NCBI RefSeq assembly: GCF_014596445.1
Contig: NZ_MECL01000146.1
Coordinates: 1-64,000 of the forward strand
Direction of reading: 5' to 3'
Origin: Streptomyces sp. CBMA29
GTDB lineage: Bacteria > Actinomycetota > Actinomycetes > Streptomycetales > Streptomycetaceae
Length of the DNA stretch: 64,000 nt
Shown: positions 7,352 to 15,705 of the stretch, in pieces
Position numbering within the stretch: the stretch's first letter is position 1
Layout: every line of letters starts with the position of its first letter
Position numbers and translations under genes: made by a program
Notes under the pieces: generated by a model
What the model saw: only the letters and a program-made list of their open reading frames with translations
Database searches by the model: none
Told to the model about the DNA's origin: nothing

Positions 7352-8440
7352 CTACTCCTTGCGGCCGTCCGCGTCGCCGTCCGGGTCGCTGTCCCTGTCC
7401 CCGTCCTTGGCGGCGTCGGCCTCCCGTTCGGCGTCGGCCTCGGTGTCGGCCTCGGCCACGGCGTCCTTGCCGACGCCGTCGTCCGTATCGGTATCCGTGC
7501 CCGCGCCCGCGCCGCTGTCCGGGTCCAGCCGCGGCGACTGCGCACGGTCCCGGAACTGCGGCACCCCGCCGTCGCCCTCGCTCGCGTACTCCCCGGCCTG
7601 CGGGTCGCGGCGGCGCAGATAGCGCTCGAACTCCTTGGCGATGGCCTCACCCGACGCCTCGGGCAGCTCCGCGGTGTCCCGCGCCTCCTCCAGCGTCTGG
7701 ACGTACTCCGCGACCTCGCTGTCCTCGGCCGCGAGCTGGTCCACGCCGACCTGCCACGCGCGCGCGTCCTCGGGCAGCTCGCCCTGCGGGATGCGCAGGT
7801 CGAGCAGGTCCTCAAGGCGGTTGAGCAGCGCCAGGGTGGCCTTGGGATTGGGCGGCTGCGACACATAGTGCGGCACCGCCGCCCACAGGCTCACCGCGGG
7901 GATGCCCGCGTGCGTGCACGCCTCCTGGAGGATGCCGACGATGCCGGTCGGCCCCTCGTAGCGCGACTCCTCCAGATTGAGCGTCGTCGCCAGGTCGGGG
8001 TCCGAGGTCACCCCGGTGACCGGGACCGGCCGGGTGTGCGGGGTGTCGCCGAGCAGCGCGCCCAGCACCACGACCATCTCGACGCCCAGCTCGTGGGCGA
8101 AGCCCAGGATCTCGTTGCAGAACGAGCGCCAGCGCATGCTGGGCTCGATACCGCGGACCAGCACCAGGTCGCGGGGCTTGGGCGTCGTGATCCTGACGAC
8201 CGAGAGCCGGGTGGTGGGCCATACGACCCGCCGTACCCCGGCGTCCATCCAGACCGTGGGGCGGTTCACCTGGAAGTCGTAGTAGTCCTCGGCGTCGAGC
8301 GCCGCGAAGACCTCGCCCTTGAACTCCCGGTCCATGTGCCCGACCGCGGTCGAGGCGGCGTCCCCGGCGTCGTTCCAGCCCTCGAACGCGGCCACCATGA
8401 CCGGGTCGATCAGCTCGGGTACCCCCTCGAGCTCGATCAC
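7352..8440 (-). CDS. PAC2 family protein, ParJ-like
   Basis: This 362-residue protein has the PAC2 (proteasome assembly chaperone-like) fold seen in actinobacteria (GVPELIDPVMVAAFEGWNDA at the N-terminus; VVVLGALLGDTPHTRPVPV in the core). From its position next to mshC I think it corresponds to S. coelicolor SCO1662, ParJ, reported to interact with ParA and affect its polymerisation; that match is from memory. The last 65 residues are an acidic, disordered tail of D/T/E/A repeats. GTG 8440 follows GAAGGAGG. It converges on mshC with 197 bp between, in which I see no clear terminator. Confidence 0.85.
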   Translation of the reverse strand: MIELEGVPELIDPVMVAAFEGWNDAGDAASTAVGHMDREFKGEVFAALDAEDYYDFQVNRPTVWMDAGVRRVVWPTTRLSVVRITTPKPRDLVLVRGIEPSMRWRSFCNEILGFAHELGVEMVVVLGALLGDTPHTRPVPVTGVTSDPDLATTLNLEESRYEGPTGIVGILQEACTHAGIPAVSLWAAVPHYVSQPPNPKATLALLNRLEDLLDLRIPQGELPEDARAWQVGVDQLAAEDSEVAEYVQTLEEARDTAELPEASGEAIAKEFERYLRRRDPQAGEYASEGDGGVPQFRDRAQSPRLDPDSGAGAGTDTDTDDGVGKDAVAEADTEADAEREADAAKDGDRDSDPDGDADGRKE

Positions 8441-8603
8441 CCAGCGCCTCCTTCCGACCGGAGGGGGCGGTGCCGTCCCCGTACCGGCTGCTGTTCCTGC
8501 ACGTGCGGCACCAGCCTACGGCGTACGGAGGCCGGTGCCGTGGTTCTCGTAGCTGGATGATCCCCAGCGCGGCCCCCGATGAGTCACCGGCAGCGCCACC
8601 AGG

Positions 8604-8707
8604 TGAGACATCCGATCTGTTGCCCCACGAAATTTGGCCCCACCCCTGGACTTCCGGCCCCGCGCGCCGCTATACATCGGATCATCAAGAAAAGATCCGA
8701 TGTCTCA
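8604..8707 (+). promoter_or_regulatory. Promoter and candidate GntR operators of the L-fucose operon
   Basis: ACATCGGATC (8674-8683) and GATCCGATGT (8694-8703) form a perfect 10-bp inverted repeat with a 10-bp spacer. A third copy, ACATCCGATC at 8608-8617, differs by one base; its flanks extend the symmetry with the right arm to 13 positions with one mismatch. TATACA at 8671-8676 is a -10 candidate overlapping the left arm, with TGGACT at 8647-8652 (18-bp spacer) as a weak -35. A protein on this repeat would block the promoter. Confidence 0.6.
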
Positions 8708-8721
8708 CGACGGGGGTGTGC

Positions 8722-10047
8722 ATGAGTCCGACCATTACCGAGGTCGACGTGTACGACATCCGCTTTCCGACCTCGGAGCAGCTCGACGGCTCGGACGCCA
8801 TGAACCCCGACCCCGACTACTCCGCCGCCTACGTCATGCTCCGTACGGACTCGCCCGGCGGCCTGGCGGGTCACGGTCTCTGCTTCACGATCGGGCGCGG
8901 CAACGACGTCGTCGCCGCGGCGATCAGGACACTGCGACCTTACGTGGTCGGCCGCTCGGTGGACAGCGTCACGGGTGATCTTGGCGCCTTCTACCGGCTG
9001 CTCACCCACGACTCCCAACTGCGCTGGCTCGGCCCGGAGAAGGGAGTGATGCACATGGCCGCCGGGGCGGTGGTCAACGCCGCCTGGGACCTGGCCGCCC
9101 GCCGGGCCGGACTGCCGGTCTGGGAACTGCTGGCCGGGATGAGCCCGGAACAGCTCGTGGACATGGTCGACTTCCGCTACCTCAGCGACGCCATGACCCG
9201 CGACGAGGCCCTGGAGATCCTGCGCCGCGCCGAGCCGGGCCGCGCCGAGCGCGCCGCCGAACTGCGCCGCCGCGGCTACCCCGCCTACACCACGGAACCC
9301 GGCTGGATCGGCTACTCCGACGACAAGCTGACCCGGCTGTCGAAGGAGGCCGTCGCCGCGGGCTTCCAGCAGATCAAGCTCAAGGTGGGCGGCGACCTCG
9401 ACGACGACCTGCGCCGGATGCGACTGGCCCGCGACGCGGTCGGCCCCGACATCAGGATCGCGGTCGACGCCAACCAGCGCTGGGACGTGTCAGAGGCCGT
9501 GGGCTGGATGCGGGCGCTGGCGCCCTTCGACCCGTACTGGATCGAGGAGCCGACCAGCCCCGACGACGTCCTCGCGCACGCCGCGATCCGCGCGGGCCAG
9601 CCGGTGCCGGTCGCGACCGGCGAACACGTCGCCAACCGCGTGGTGTTCAAGCAGCTCCTCCAGGCCGGCGCGGTGGACTTCGTCCAGATCGACGCGGCCC
9701 GCGTCGCCGGGGTCAACGAGAACATCGCGATCCTGCTGCTCGCCGCCAAATTCGGCGTCCCGGTCTGCCCGCACGCCGGCGGCGTGGGCCTGTGCGAACT
9801 CGTCCAGCACCTGTCGATGTTCGACTACGTCGCCGTCTCCGGCACCTGGGACAACCGGGTGATCGAGTACGTCCCGCACCTGCACGAACACTTCACCGAT
9901 CCCGTGGTGATGGACCACGGCCGCTACCGCGCCCCCGCCGCGCCCGGCTTCTCCGCCCGTATGGTCCCGGAGTCGCTCGCCGACTACCGCTACCCGGACG
10001 GCCCGGTGTGGCAGGCGCGACAGGCCCGACAGGAGCTGACCCGATGA
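8722..10047 (+). CDS. fucD: L-fuconate dehydratase
   Basis: This enzyme removes water from L-fuconate to give 2-keto-3-deoxy-L-fuconate, the third step of the non-phosphorylative L-fucose route. The 441-residue protein is a mandelate-racemase-branch enolase-superfamily member. All catalytic positions known for Xanthomonas FucD are in place: KLK at 219-221, metal ligands Asp249 (DANQ), Glu275 and Glu301, and general base His351. Long stretches such as ELDGSDAMNPDPDYSAAYV-like residues 20-38 and RWLGPEKGVMHM match that enzyme as I remember it. ATG 8722 was chosen by homology. It is the first gene of the catabolic operon and overlaps the next by ATGA. Confidence 0.93.
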   Translation: MSPTITEVDVYDIRFPTSEQLDGSDAMNPDPDYSAAYVMLRTDSPGGLAGHGLCFTIGRGNDVVAAAIRTLRPYVVGRSVDSVTGDLGAFYRLLTHDSQLRWLGPEKGVMHMAAGAVVNAAWDLAARRAGLPVWELLAGMSPEQLVDMVDFRYLSDAMTRDEALEILRRAEPGRAERAAELRRRGYPAYTTEPGWIGYSDDKLTRLSKEAVAAGFQQIKLKVGGDLDDDLRRMRLARDAVGPDIRIAVDANQRWDVSEAVGWMRALAPFDPYWIEEPTSPDDVLAHAAIRAGQPVPVATGEHVANRVVFKQLLQAGAVDFVQIDAARVAGVNENIAILLLAAKFGVPVCPHAGGVGLCELVQHLSMFDYVAVSGTWDNRVIEYVPHLHEHFTDPVVMDHGRYRAPAAPGFSARMVPESLADYRYPDGPVWQARQARQELTR

Positions 10048-10853
10048 GCACCAGCGCCGATCCGACGCACGCCGCCTCCGCCGCGCAGGACCTCGCGGGC
10101 CTCACCGCCCTCGTCACCGGCGGCGCCTCCGGGATCGGCGCCGCCACCGCGGCGCTGCTGACCGCCCGCGGCGCGCGCGTCGCCGTACTCGACCGCGACA
10201 CCGCGGGCGCGCCGGGCGGCACCGTCCCCGTCACCGCCGACGTCACCTCGGACGCGGACGTACGGGCCGCGGTCGGCGCGGCCGTCGCCGAACTCGGCAG
10301 CCTGCACATCGTGGTGAGCAACGCCGGGATCGGCGCCGTCGGCACCGTCGAGGACAACCCGGACGACGAGTGGCGGCGGGTGCTGGACATCAACGTCCTG
10401 GGCATGATGCGGACCGCCCGCGCCGCCCTGCCGCACCTGCGCAAGGCCGCCGCCGCCCGGCCGGGCAGCGCCTCCATCACCCACACCTGCTCGATCGTCG
10501 CGACCGCGGGACTGCCGCAGCGGGCGCTGTACAGCGCGAGCAAGGGCGCGGTGCTCGCCCTCACCCTGGCGATGGCCGCCGACCACGTACGCGAGGGCGT
10601 ACGGGTCAACTGCGTGAACCCCGGAACCGCCGACACCCCCTGGATCGGCCGCCTCCTCGGCCAGGCCGAGGACCCGGCCGCCGAGCGCGCGGCACTCGAC
10701 GCACGCCAGCCGCTGGGACGGCTGGTGTCCGCCGAGGAGGTCGCCGCGGCCATCGTCTACCTGGCGAGTCCCGCCGCGGCGAGCGTGACCGGAACCGCGC
10801 TCGCCGTCGACGGCGGAATGCAGGGACTGCGTCTGCGACCCGCCGGAAGCTGA
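10044..10853 (+). CDS. SDR oxidoreductase, probable 2-keto-3-deoxy-L-fuconate dehydrogenase
   Basis: This 269-residue classical short-chain dehydrogenase/reductase has the cofactor motif TGGASGIG near residue 30, NAG, and the active-site pair Y-x3-K in ALYSASKGAV. In the L-fucose route an SDR oxidises 2-keto-3-deoxy-L-fuconate to 2,4-diketo-3-deoxy-L-fuconate with NAD. Translational coupling to the dehydratase through ATGA makes this the best assignment. An alternative is L-fucose dehydrogenase, but the cluster also holds an aldose-dehydrogenase-like aldo/keto reductase for that step. Specificity is inferred from context. Confidence 0.85.
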   Translation: MSTSADPTHAASAAQDLAGLTALVTGGASGIGAATAALLTARGARVAVLDRDTAGAPGGTVPVTADVTSDADVRAAVGAAVAELGSLHIVVSNAGIGAVGTVEDNPDDEWRRVLDINVLGMMRTARAALPHLRKAAAARPGSASITHTCSIVATAGLPQRALYSASKGAVLALTLAMAADHVREGVRVNCVNPGTADTPWIGRLLGQAEDPAAERAALDARQPLGRLVSAEEVAAAIVYLASPAAASVTGTALAVDGGMQGLRLRPAGS

Positions 10854-10870
10854 CCTTCACAGAGATCGCC

Positions 10871-10926
10871 CCGCACCACATCCGCCGCACCACATCCGCC
10901 GCACCACTTCCTCCGCATCACATCCC
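10871..10926 (+). repeat. Four tandem 14-bp repeats between SDR and binding-protein genes
   Basis: CCGCACCACATCCG is repeated exactly at 10871-10884 and 10885-10898, then with changes at 10899-10912 and 10913-10926. The array fills about half of the 113-bp gap ahead of the sugar-binding lipoprotein gene. It contains no start codon on the plus strand. The same 14-bp period occurs in the unrelated array at 1217-1286. Confidence 0.85.
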
Positions 10927-10966
10927 CCGCAGAGCCGACACACAATCCGAAGGGCAGGGCTCGACG

Positions 10967-12004
10967 ATGAGACTGCGCAGAACGACCGTGGCCGCCTGTG
11001 CCGCACTGCTCGCGGTCACCGCGCTCGCCGGTTGCAACCGGGGAAGCGACAGCAAGGCGGGCAGCTCCGGCAAGGTCGGCATCGACCTGCCGCGCTCCGA
11101 CAGCGACTTCTGGAACTCGTACAACAGCTACATAGAAAAGGGCGTCAAGGCCGGTGACGTCTCGGCCCTGCCCCGCACCAACTCGCAGAACGACATCGGC
11201 AAGCTCGTCGCGAACGTGCAGAGCTTCGCCAACGAGGGCGCCAAGGCGATCGTGATGGCCCCGCAGGACACCGGCGCCATCGCCTCCACCCTGGAACAGA
11301 TGGCCAAGAAGAAGATCCCGGTGGTCAGCGTCGACACCCGCCCCGACAAGGGCCCGGTGTACATGGTCGTCCGCGCGGACAACAAGGCGTACGGCACGAA
11401 GGCGTGCGAATACCTGGGTGAACAGCTCAAGGGCAAGGGCAAGGTCGCGGAGTTCGAGGGCGACCTGTCCTCGATCAACGGCCGGGACCGCTCGGAGGCG
11501 TTCGCCGCCTGCATGAAGAGCAAATTCCCGAACATCAAGGTGATCCCGCTGGTCACCAACTGGGACGGCGCCACCGCCTCGGCCAAGCTCCAGACCACGC
11601 TGGCCGCCGACCCGGACCTGAACGGCATCTACATGCAGGCAGGCGGGGTCTTCCTCCAGCCGACCCTCGCGCTGCTCCAGCAGAAGAACCTGCTCAAGCC
11701 GCCGGGCACGCCAGGACACATCACGATCATCTCCAACGACGGCATCCCCGAGGAGTTCAAGGCCATCAAGGCCGGGCAGATCGACGCCACCATCTCCCAG
11801 CCCGCCGACCTCTACGCGAAGTACGCGCTGTACTACGCCAAGGAGGCACTGGCCGGGAAGACCTTCCAGCCGGGCCCGACCGACCACGACTCCACGATCA
11901 TCACGATCCCCAACGGACTCGAGGACCAGCTCCCCGCGCCGCTGGTCACCAAGGACAACGTGGACGACGCGAGCCTGTGGGCCAACCAGCTCGGGAAGAG
12001 CTGA
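10967..12004 (+). CDS. Sugar ABC transporter substrate-binding lipoprotein
   Basis: This 345-residue periplasmic-binding-protein-type-1 (RbsB-like) lipoprotein presumably captures L-fucose or a related sugar outside the membrane. A signal peptide with basic n-region MRLRR and hydrophobic core ends in lipobox LAGC, Cys23 being the lipidated residue. Type-1 features include KAIVMAPQDTGAIASTLEQM and IPVVSVDTRP for the first lobe and GIYMQAGG and IISNDG for the second. ATG 10967 gives the correct signal peptide. It begins the transporter block (binding protein, ATPase, permease) within the catabolic operon. Ligand identity is inferred from neighbours. Confidence 0.9.
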   Translation: MRLRRTTVAACAALLAVTALAGCNRGSDSKAGSSGKVGIDLPRSDSDFWNSYNSYIEKGVKAGDVSALPRTNSQNDIGKLVANVQSFANEGAKAIVMAPQDTGAIASTLEQMAKKKIPVVSVDTRPDKGPVYMVVRADNKAYGTKACEYLGEQLKGKGKVAEFEGDLSSINGRDRSEAFAACMKSKFPNIKVIPLVTNWDGATASAKLQTTLAADPDLNGIYMQAGGVFLQPTLALLQQKNLLKPPGTPGHITIISNDGIPEEFKAIKAGQIDATISQPADLYAKYALYYAKEALAGKTFQPGPTDHDSTIITIPNGLEDQLPAPLVTKDNVDDASLWANQLGKS

Positions 12005-12007
12005 GCC

Positions 12008-13636
12008 ATGGCCGAGGCCGTACCGCCCCCCGCGGTCCACGCGGAGGGCATCGTCAAACGGTTCGGGGCCACCGTGGCCCTGGACCGGGTGGGCATCACC
12101 GTCGCGGCCGGCGACTCGCACGCGCTCGTCGGCCGCAACGGGGCGGGCAAGTCCACCCTGGTCTCCGTGCTGACCGGGCTGCACGCCCCGGACGCCGGGC
12201 GGGTCTCCTTCCTCGGGAAGCCCGCCCCCGCGCCCGGCGACACCGCCGCCTGGCAGTCCAAAGTGGCCTGTGTCTACCAGAAGTCGATGGTCGTCCCCGA
12301 TCTGACGGTCGCGGAGAATCTGTTCCTGAACAGATTCGGCCGCGGCCGGATCCGCTGGTCCGCCCTGCGCGGCCGGGCCCGCGACCTGCTCGCCGAGTAC
12401 GGGGTCGACGTCGATCCGACCGCGCGGGCCGGTGATCTCACCGTCGAGCAGGGGCAGTTCGTGGAGATCGCGCGGGCGCTGTCCTTCGGCGCGCGCTTCA
12501 TCATCCTGGACGAGCCCACCGCGCAGCTCGACGCGGCGGGCATCGAGCGGCTCTTCACCAAGCTGCGCGGCCTCCAACAGCAGGGCGTGGCCTTCCTGTT
12601 CATCTCGCACCACCTCCAGGAGGTCTACGACCTGTGCAGCACCGTCACGGTCTACCGTGACGCCCGCCACGTCGTGACCGCGCCCGTCGCCGAGTTGAGC
12701 AAGGCGGAACTGGTCGAGGCGATGACCGGTGAGGCGGCGCGGGCCGAACTGGGCTGGCACGCACGGGGGTCGGCCGACGAGTCGGCGTCCAAGGCGCTGT
12801 CCCCCTCGGCGTCGGTCTCGGTCTCCAAGGGCGCCACGGACACCGGTGACGCCGTCCTGCGCGCCGAAGGGCTCGTGCTCGACGGCGCCTTCGACAGCAT
12901 CGACTTCGCCGTACGCCCCGGCGAGGTGCTGGGCCTGGCCGGGGCCACCGCCAGCGGCAACACCGCGCTCGGTGAGACCCTGGTCGGGCTGCGCAAGGCC
13001 ACCGGCGGCCGGACCCTGGTCGCGGGCAAGGCCGTACGCCCCGGCAGCGTCCCGCACGCGCTCGGCGCCGGGATCGGCTACGTACCCGAGGACCGGCACC
13101 GGCAGGGCCTGGTGCTCGGCCGCAGCGTCGCGGAGAACGCCACTCTCACCGTGACCGACCAACTCGGCCCGTACGGCACGGTCCTGCCGTCCAGGACCAG
13201 GGAATTCGCACAGCGCATGATCAGCTCGCTGGACATCAAGACCTCGGGACCGGCCCAGCCGGTGGCCGACCTGTCCGGCGGCAACCAGCAGAAGGTCGTC
13301 ATCGCCCGCGCCCTGGCCCGCGAGCCGCGCGTGCTGGTGGCCGTCCGCCCCACCGCGGGCGTGGACGTGAAGTCCAAGGACGCGCTGCTCGGCGTGGTCA
13401 GAGGCGTCGCGGACCGCGGCGACGCCGCCGTCATCGTCTCCGACGAACTGGACGACCTGCGGGTCTGCGACCGGGTGATCGCGCTCTTCCACGGACGGGT
13501 GATCGCCGAGTTCGGCAGCGGATGGAGCGACCGGGACCTGGTCTCGGCCATGGAAGGGCTGCCCTCGGGCGGCGACGGGCTGCCATCCGGCGGCGACATG
13601 CCGCCCCCGGGCGGCGACGAGGGAGCCGAGGAATGA
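12008..13636 (+). CDS. Sugar ABC transporter ATP-binding protein (tandem NBD)
   Basis: This 542-residue RbsA/MglA-type protein has two nucleotide-binding domains and energises sugar uptake at the inner face of the membrane. NBD1 is intact: Walker A GRNGAGKST and Walker B IILDEPTAQLD. NBD2 has the signature LSGGNQQK but a degenerate Walker A (GATASGNTAL, no Lys), and VRPTAGVD replaces DEPTxGxD. A Ser/Ala-rich linker joins the domains, and the C-terminus carries three GLPSGGD-like units. Only NBD1 should hydrolyse ATP. It starts 3 bp after the binding-protein gene and overlaps the permease by ATGA. Confidence 0.92.
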   Translation: MAEAVPPPAVHAEGIVKRFGATVALDRVGITVAAGDSHALVGRNGAGKSTLVSVLTGLHAPDAGRVSFLGKPAPAPGDTAAWQSKVACVYQKSMVVPDLTVAENLFLNRFGRGRIRWSALRGRARDLLAEYGVDVDPTARAGDLTVEQGQFVEIARALSFGARFIILDEPTAQLDAAGIERLFTKLRGLQQQGVAFLFISHHLQEVYDLCSTVTVYRDARHVVTAPVAELSKAELVEAMTGEAARAELGWHARGSADESASKALSPSASVSVSKGATDTGDAVLRAEGLVLDGAFDSIDFAVRPGEVLGLAGATASGNTALGETLVGLRKATGGRTLVAGKAVRPGSVPHALGAGIGYVPEDRHRQGLVLGRSVAENATLTVTDQLGPYGTVLPSRTREFAQRMISSLDIKTSGPAQPVADLSGGNQQKVVIARALAREPRVLVAVRPTAGVDVKSKDALLGVVRGVADRGDAAVIVSDELDDLRVCDRVIALFHGRVIAEFGSGWSDRDLVSAMEGLPSGGDGLPSGGDMPPPGGDEGAEE

Positions 13637-14670
13637 GTGACACCAGTCAGTTGACCGCCGATGTGGCGGTACCGGACAAGACCCGGCGGCCGGCGCCGCG
13701 TATCCAGCTCACCCGCTACCGGGACCTGTCCCTGCTGCCGGTGATCCTGCTGCTGGGCGTCATCGGCTTCATCGTGTCGCCCACCTTCCTGACCTCGGAC
13801 AATCTCCTCGGCGTCCTCCAGCAGTGCAGCGAGCTGAGCCTGTTGGTGCTCGGCGAGGCGATGATCCTGATCTCCGGCCGGATGGACCTGTCGCTGGAGT
13901 CCACCATCGGCGTGGCCCCGGTGATCGCCATGTGGCTGGTGATGCCGAGCACCGGCTCCGCCACCTACCACGGCATCGGGCTGCTGCCCGGCTGGTCCTC
14001 GATCCCGCTCTGCCTGCTGGTGGGCGTGCTCATCGGCGGCTTCAACGGATTCCTGATCCTGAAACTGCGGGTCAACGGCTTCATCGCCACCCTCGGCATG
14101 CTGACCATGCTCCGCGGCCTCCAGGACGGCATATCCCAGGGCAAGTCCATCGTCGAGGTGCCCGCGTCCTTCTCCTACCTCGGCGGCGCGTCCTGGCTCG
14201 GCGCCCCGGCCGCGGTCTGGATCTGCCTGGTGCTCTTCGTCCTCGGCGGCCTGGCGCTCGGCTATCTGCGGCACGGCCGGGCGCTCTACGCGATCGGCGG
14301 CAACAAGGAGGCGGCCCGCGCGGCCGGTATCCGGGTGGACCTCATCACCTGGGTCGTCCTCGCCGTCGCGGGGCTGCTCGCCGCCTTCGCCGGTGTGCTC
14401 TACGTCGGCCACTACGGCGCGATCTCCTCGACCCAGGGCAACGGCTGGATCTTCCAGGTCTTCGCCGCCACCGTGATCGGCGGCGTCAGCCTCAACGGCG
14501 GCAAGGGCACCCTCTTCGGCGCCCTGACCGGTGTCGTCGCGCTCCAACTCGTCGTCAACGTCACGACGCTGGGAGGTGTGCCGCCGCTGTGGGACAAGTT
14601 CCTCTACGGTGCGATCATCATCGTCGCGCTGATCATCTCCCGCTTCGCGAGCGGCGAGAAGCAGGACTGA
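13633..14670 (+). CDS. Sugar ABC transporter permease
   Basis: This 345-residue membrane protein of the RbsC/branched-chain permease family has about eight to ten hydrophobic segments, beginning at LSLLPVILLLGVIGFIV. The family features GEAMILISGRMDLSLES (cytoplasmic region near the substrate path), NGFIATLGMLTMLRG and YAIGGNKEAARAAGI (ATPase contact loop) are all present. It is the only permease of the set, so it probably forms a homodimer, as RbsC does. ATG 13633 overlaps the ATPase stop codon. Sugar specificity is inferred from the operon. Confidence 0.92.
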   Translation: MSDTSQLTADVAVPDKTRRPAPRIQLTRYRDLSLLPVILLLGVIGFIVSPTFLTSDNLLGVLQQCSELSLLVLGEAMILISGRMDLSLESTIGVAPVIAMWLVMPSTGSATYHGIGLLPGWSSIPLCLLVGVLIGGFNGFLILKLRVNGFIATLGMLTMLRGLQDGISQGKSIVEVPASFSYLGGASWLGAPAAVWICLVLFVLGGLALGYLRHGRALYAIGGNKEAARAAGIRVDLITWVVLAVAGLLAAFAGVLYVGHYGAISSTQGNGWIFQVFAATVIGGVSLNGGKGTLFGALTGVVALQLVVNVTTLGGVPPLWDKFLYGAIIIVALIISRFASGEKQD

Positions 14671-14711
14671 CCCTGTTCGCAATGATGGAACCCGAGGGAG
14701 AGAACGTCACC

Positions 14712-15701
14712 ATGCCCGTACCGGTACTGCCCCGGCTCGGCCTCGGCTGCGCGCCGCTGGGCAACCTCTACCGCGCCGTCACCGAGGAGGAGGCCGAGGC
14801 CACCGTGGCCGCCGCCTTCGAGACGGGGGCCGCGGGGCCCGTGTACCTCGACACGGCGCCGCACTACGGCCTCGGCCGGTCCGAGGAGCGGCTCGGCCGG
14901 GCGCTGGCCGGACGGCACCGCTCCTCGTACGTGCTCTCCACCAAGGTCGGCCGCAGGCTGCGCGACCTGCGGCTGGGCGAGGCCCCGGACGACCAGGGCT
15001 ACACCGACTCCCCGGCCCGCGCGCGGGAGTGGGACTACACCGCCGACGGCATCCGCGCCACGCTGGAGGGTTCCCTGGAACGGCTCGGTGTGGACGCCGT
15101 CGACATCGTCTACCTGCACGACCCCGAGGACCACCTGCCCGAGATCTACGACACCGGCTTCGCCGCCCTGGCCGACCTGCGCGACCAGGGCGTGGTCAAG
15201 GCCATCGGCTTCGGCATGAACTACAGCGGCATCCTCGCCCGCCTCGTCGCGGACCTCGACGTCGACGTCGTGCTGTGCGCGGGCCGGTGGACGCTGCTGG
15301 AACGCACCGCGCTGGACGACCTGCTGCCGGTCTGCGAACGGCGCGGTACGAAGGTCGTCGTGGGCGGCGTCTACAACTCGGGCCTGCTGGCCGACCCGCG
15401 GCCCGGCACGCACTACGACTACGTCGAAGCGCCACCGGAGATCCTGGCCCGCGCCCAGCGGATGGCCGCGGTCTGCGCCGAGTTCGACGTCCCGCTGCGG
15501 GCCGCCGCGCTGCGCTACCCCTTCGCGCACCCCTCGGTGATCTCGGCCGTGGTGGGCGCCGCGAACGCCGCCGAGGTGCGCGACAACGCGGAGCTGTTCT
15601 CGTACGACATCCCGGACGCGCTCTGGCACGCGCTGGTCGCCCGCGGGCTGCTGGACAAGGACGTGCCGCTGCCGCTCAGGGCTCCCGCCGAGGGGGCCTG
15701 A
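14712..15701 (+). CDS. Aldo/keto reductase, probable L-fucose (D-threo-aldose) 1-dehydrogenase
   Basis: This 329-residue aldo/keto reductase resembles D-threo-aldose 1-dehydrogenase/L-galactose dehydrogenase-type enzymes, which oxidise C1 of sugars such as L-fucose to the lactone. The tetrad is Asp47 and Tyr52 (YLDTAPHYG), Lys78 (STKVG) and His136 (YLHDPED). The wide loop after Lys78 (residues 82-112) and the FGMNYSG segment are usual in that subgroup. ATG 14712 is preferred over the ATG at 14682 because GAGGGAGAG lies just upstream. It supplies the first oxidation of the pathway. The sugar is inferred from the neighbouring dehydratase and lactonase. Confidence 0.87.
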   Translation: MPVPVLPRLGLGCAPLGNLYRAVTEEEAEATVAAAFETGAAGPVYLDTAPHYGLGRSEERLGRALAGRHRSSYVLSTKVGRRLRDLRLGEAPDDQGYTDSPARAREWDYTADGIRATLEGSLERLGVDAVDIVYLHDPEDHLPEIYDTGFAALADLRDQGVVKAIGFGMNYSGILARLVADLDVDVVLCAGRWTLLERTALDDLLPVCERRGTKVVVGGVYNSGLLADPRPGTHYDYVEAPPEILARAQRMAAVCAEFDVPLRAAALRYPFAHPSVISAVVGAANAAEVRDNAELFSYDIPDALWHALVARGLLDKDVPLPLRAPAEGA

Positions 15702-15705
15702 CCCG

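Noticed and set aside
10757..13492. 911-codon open frame on the minus strand opposite the sugar transporter genes
   Set aside because: It mirrors the codon bias of the plus-strand genes, is His/Arg/Gly-rich with no domain, and has no ribosome site. The plus-strand proteins have clear family motifs.
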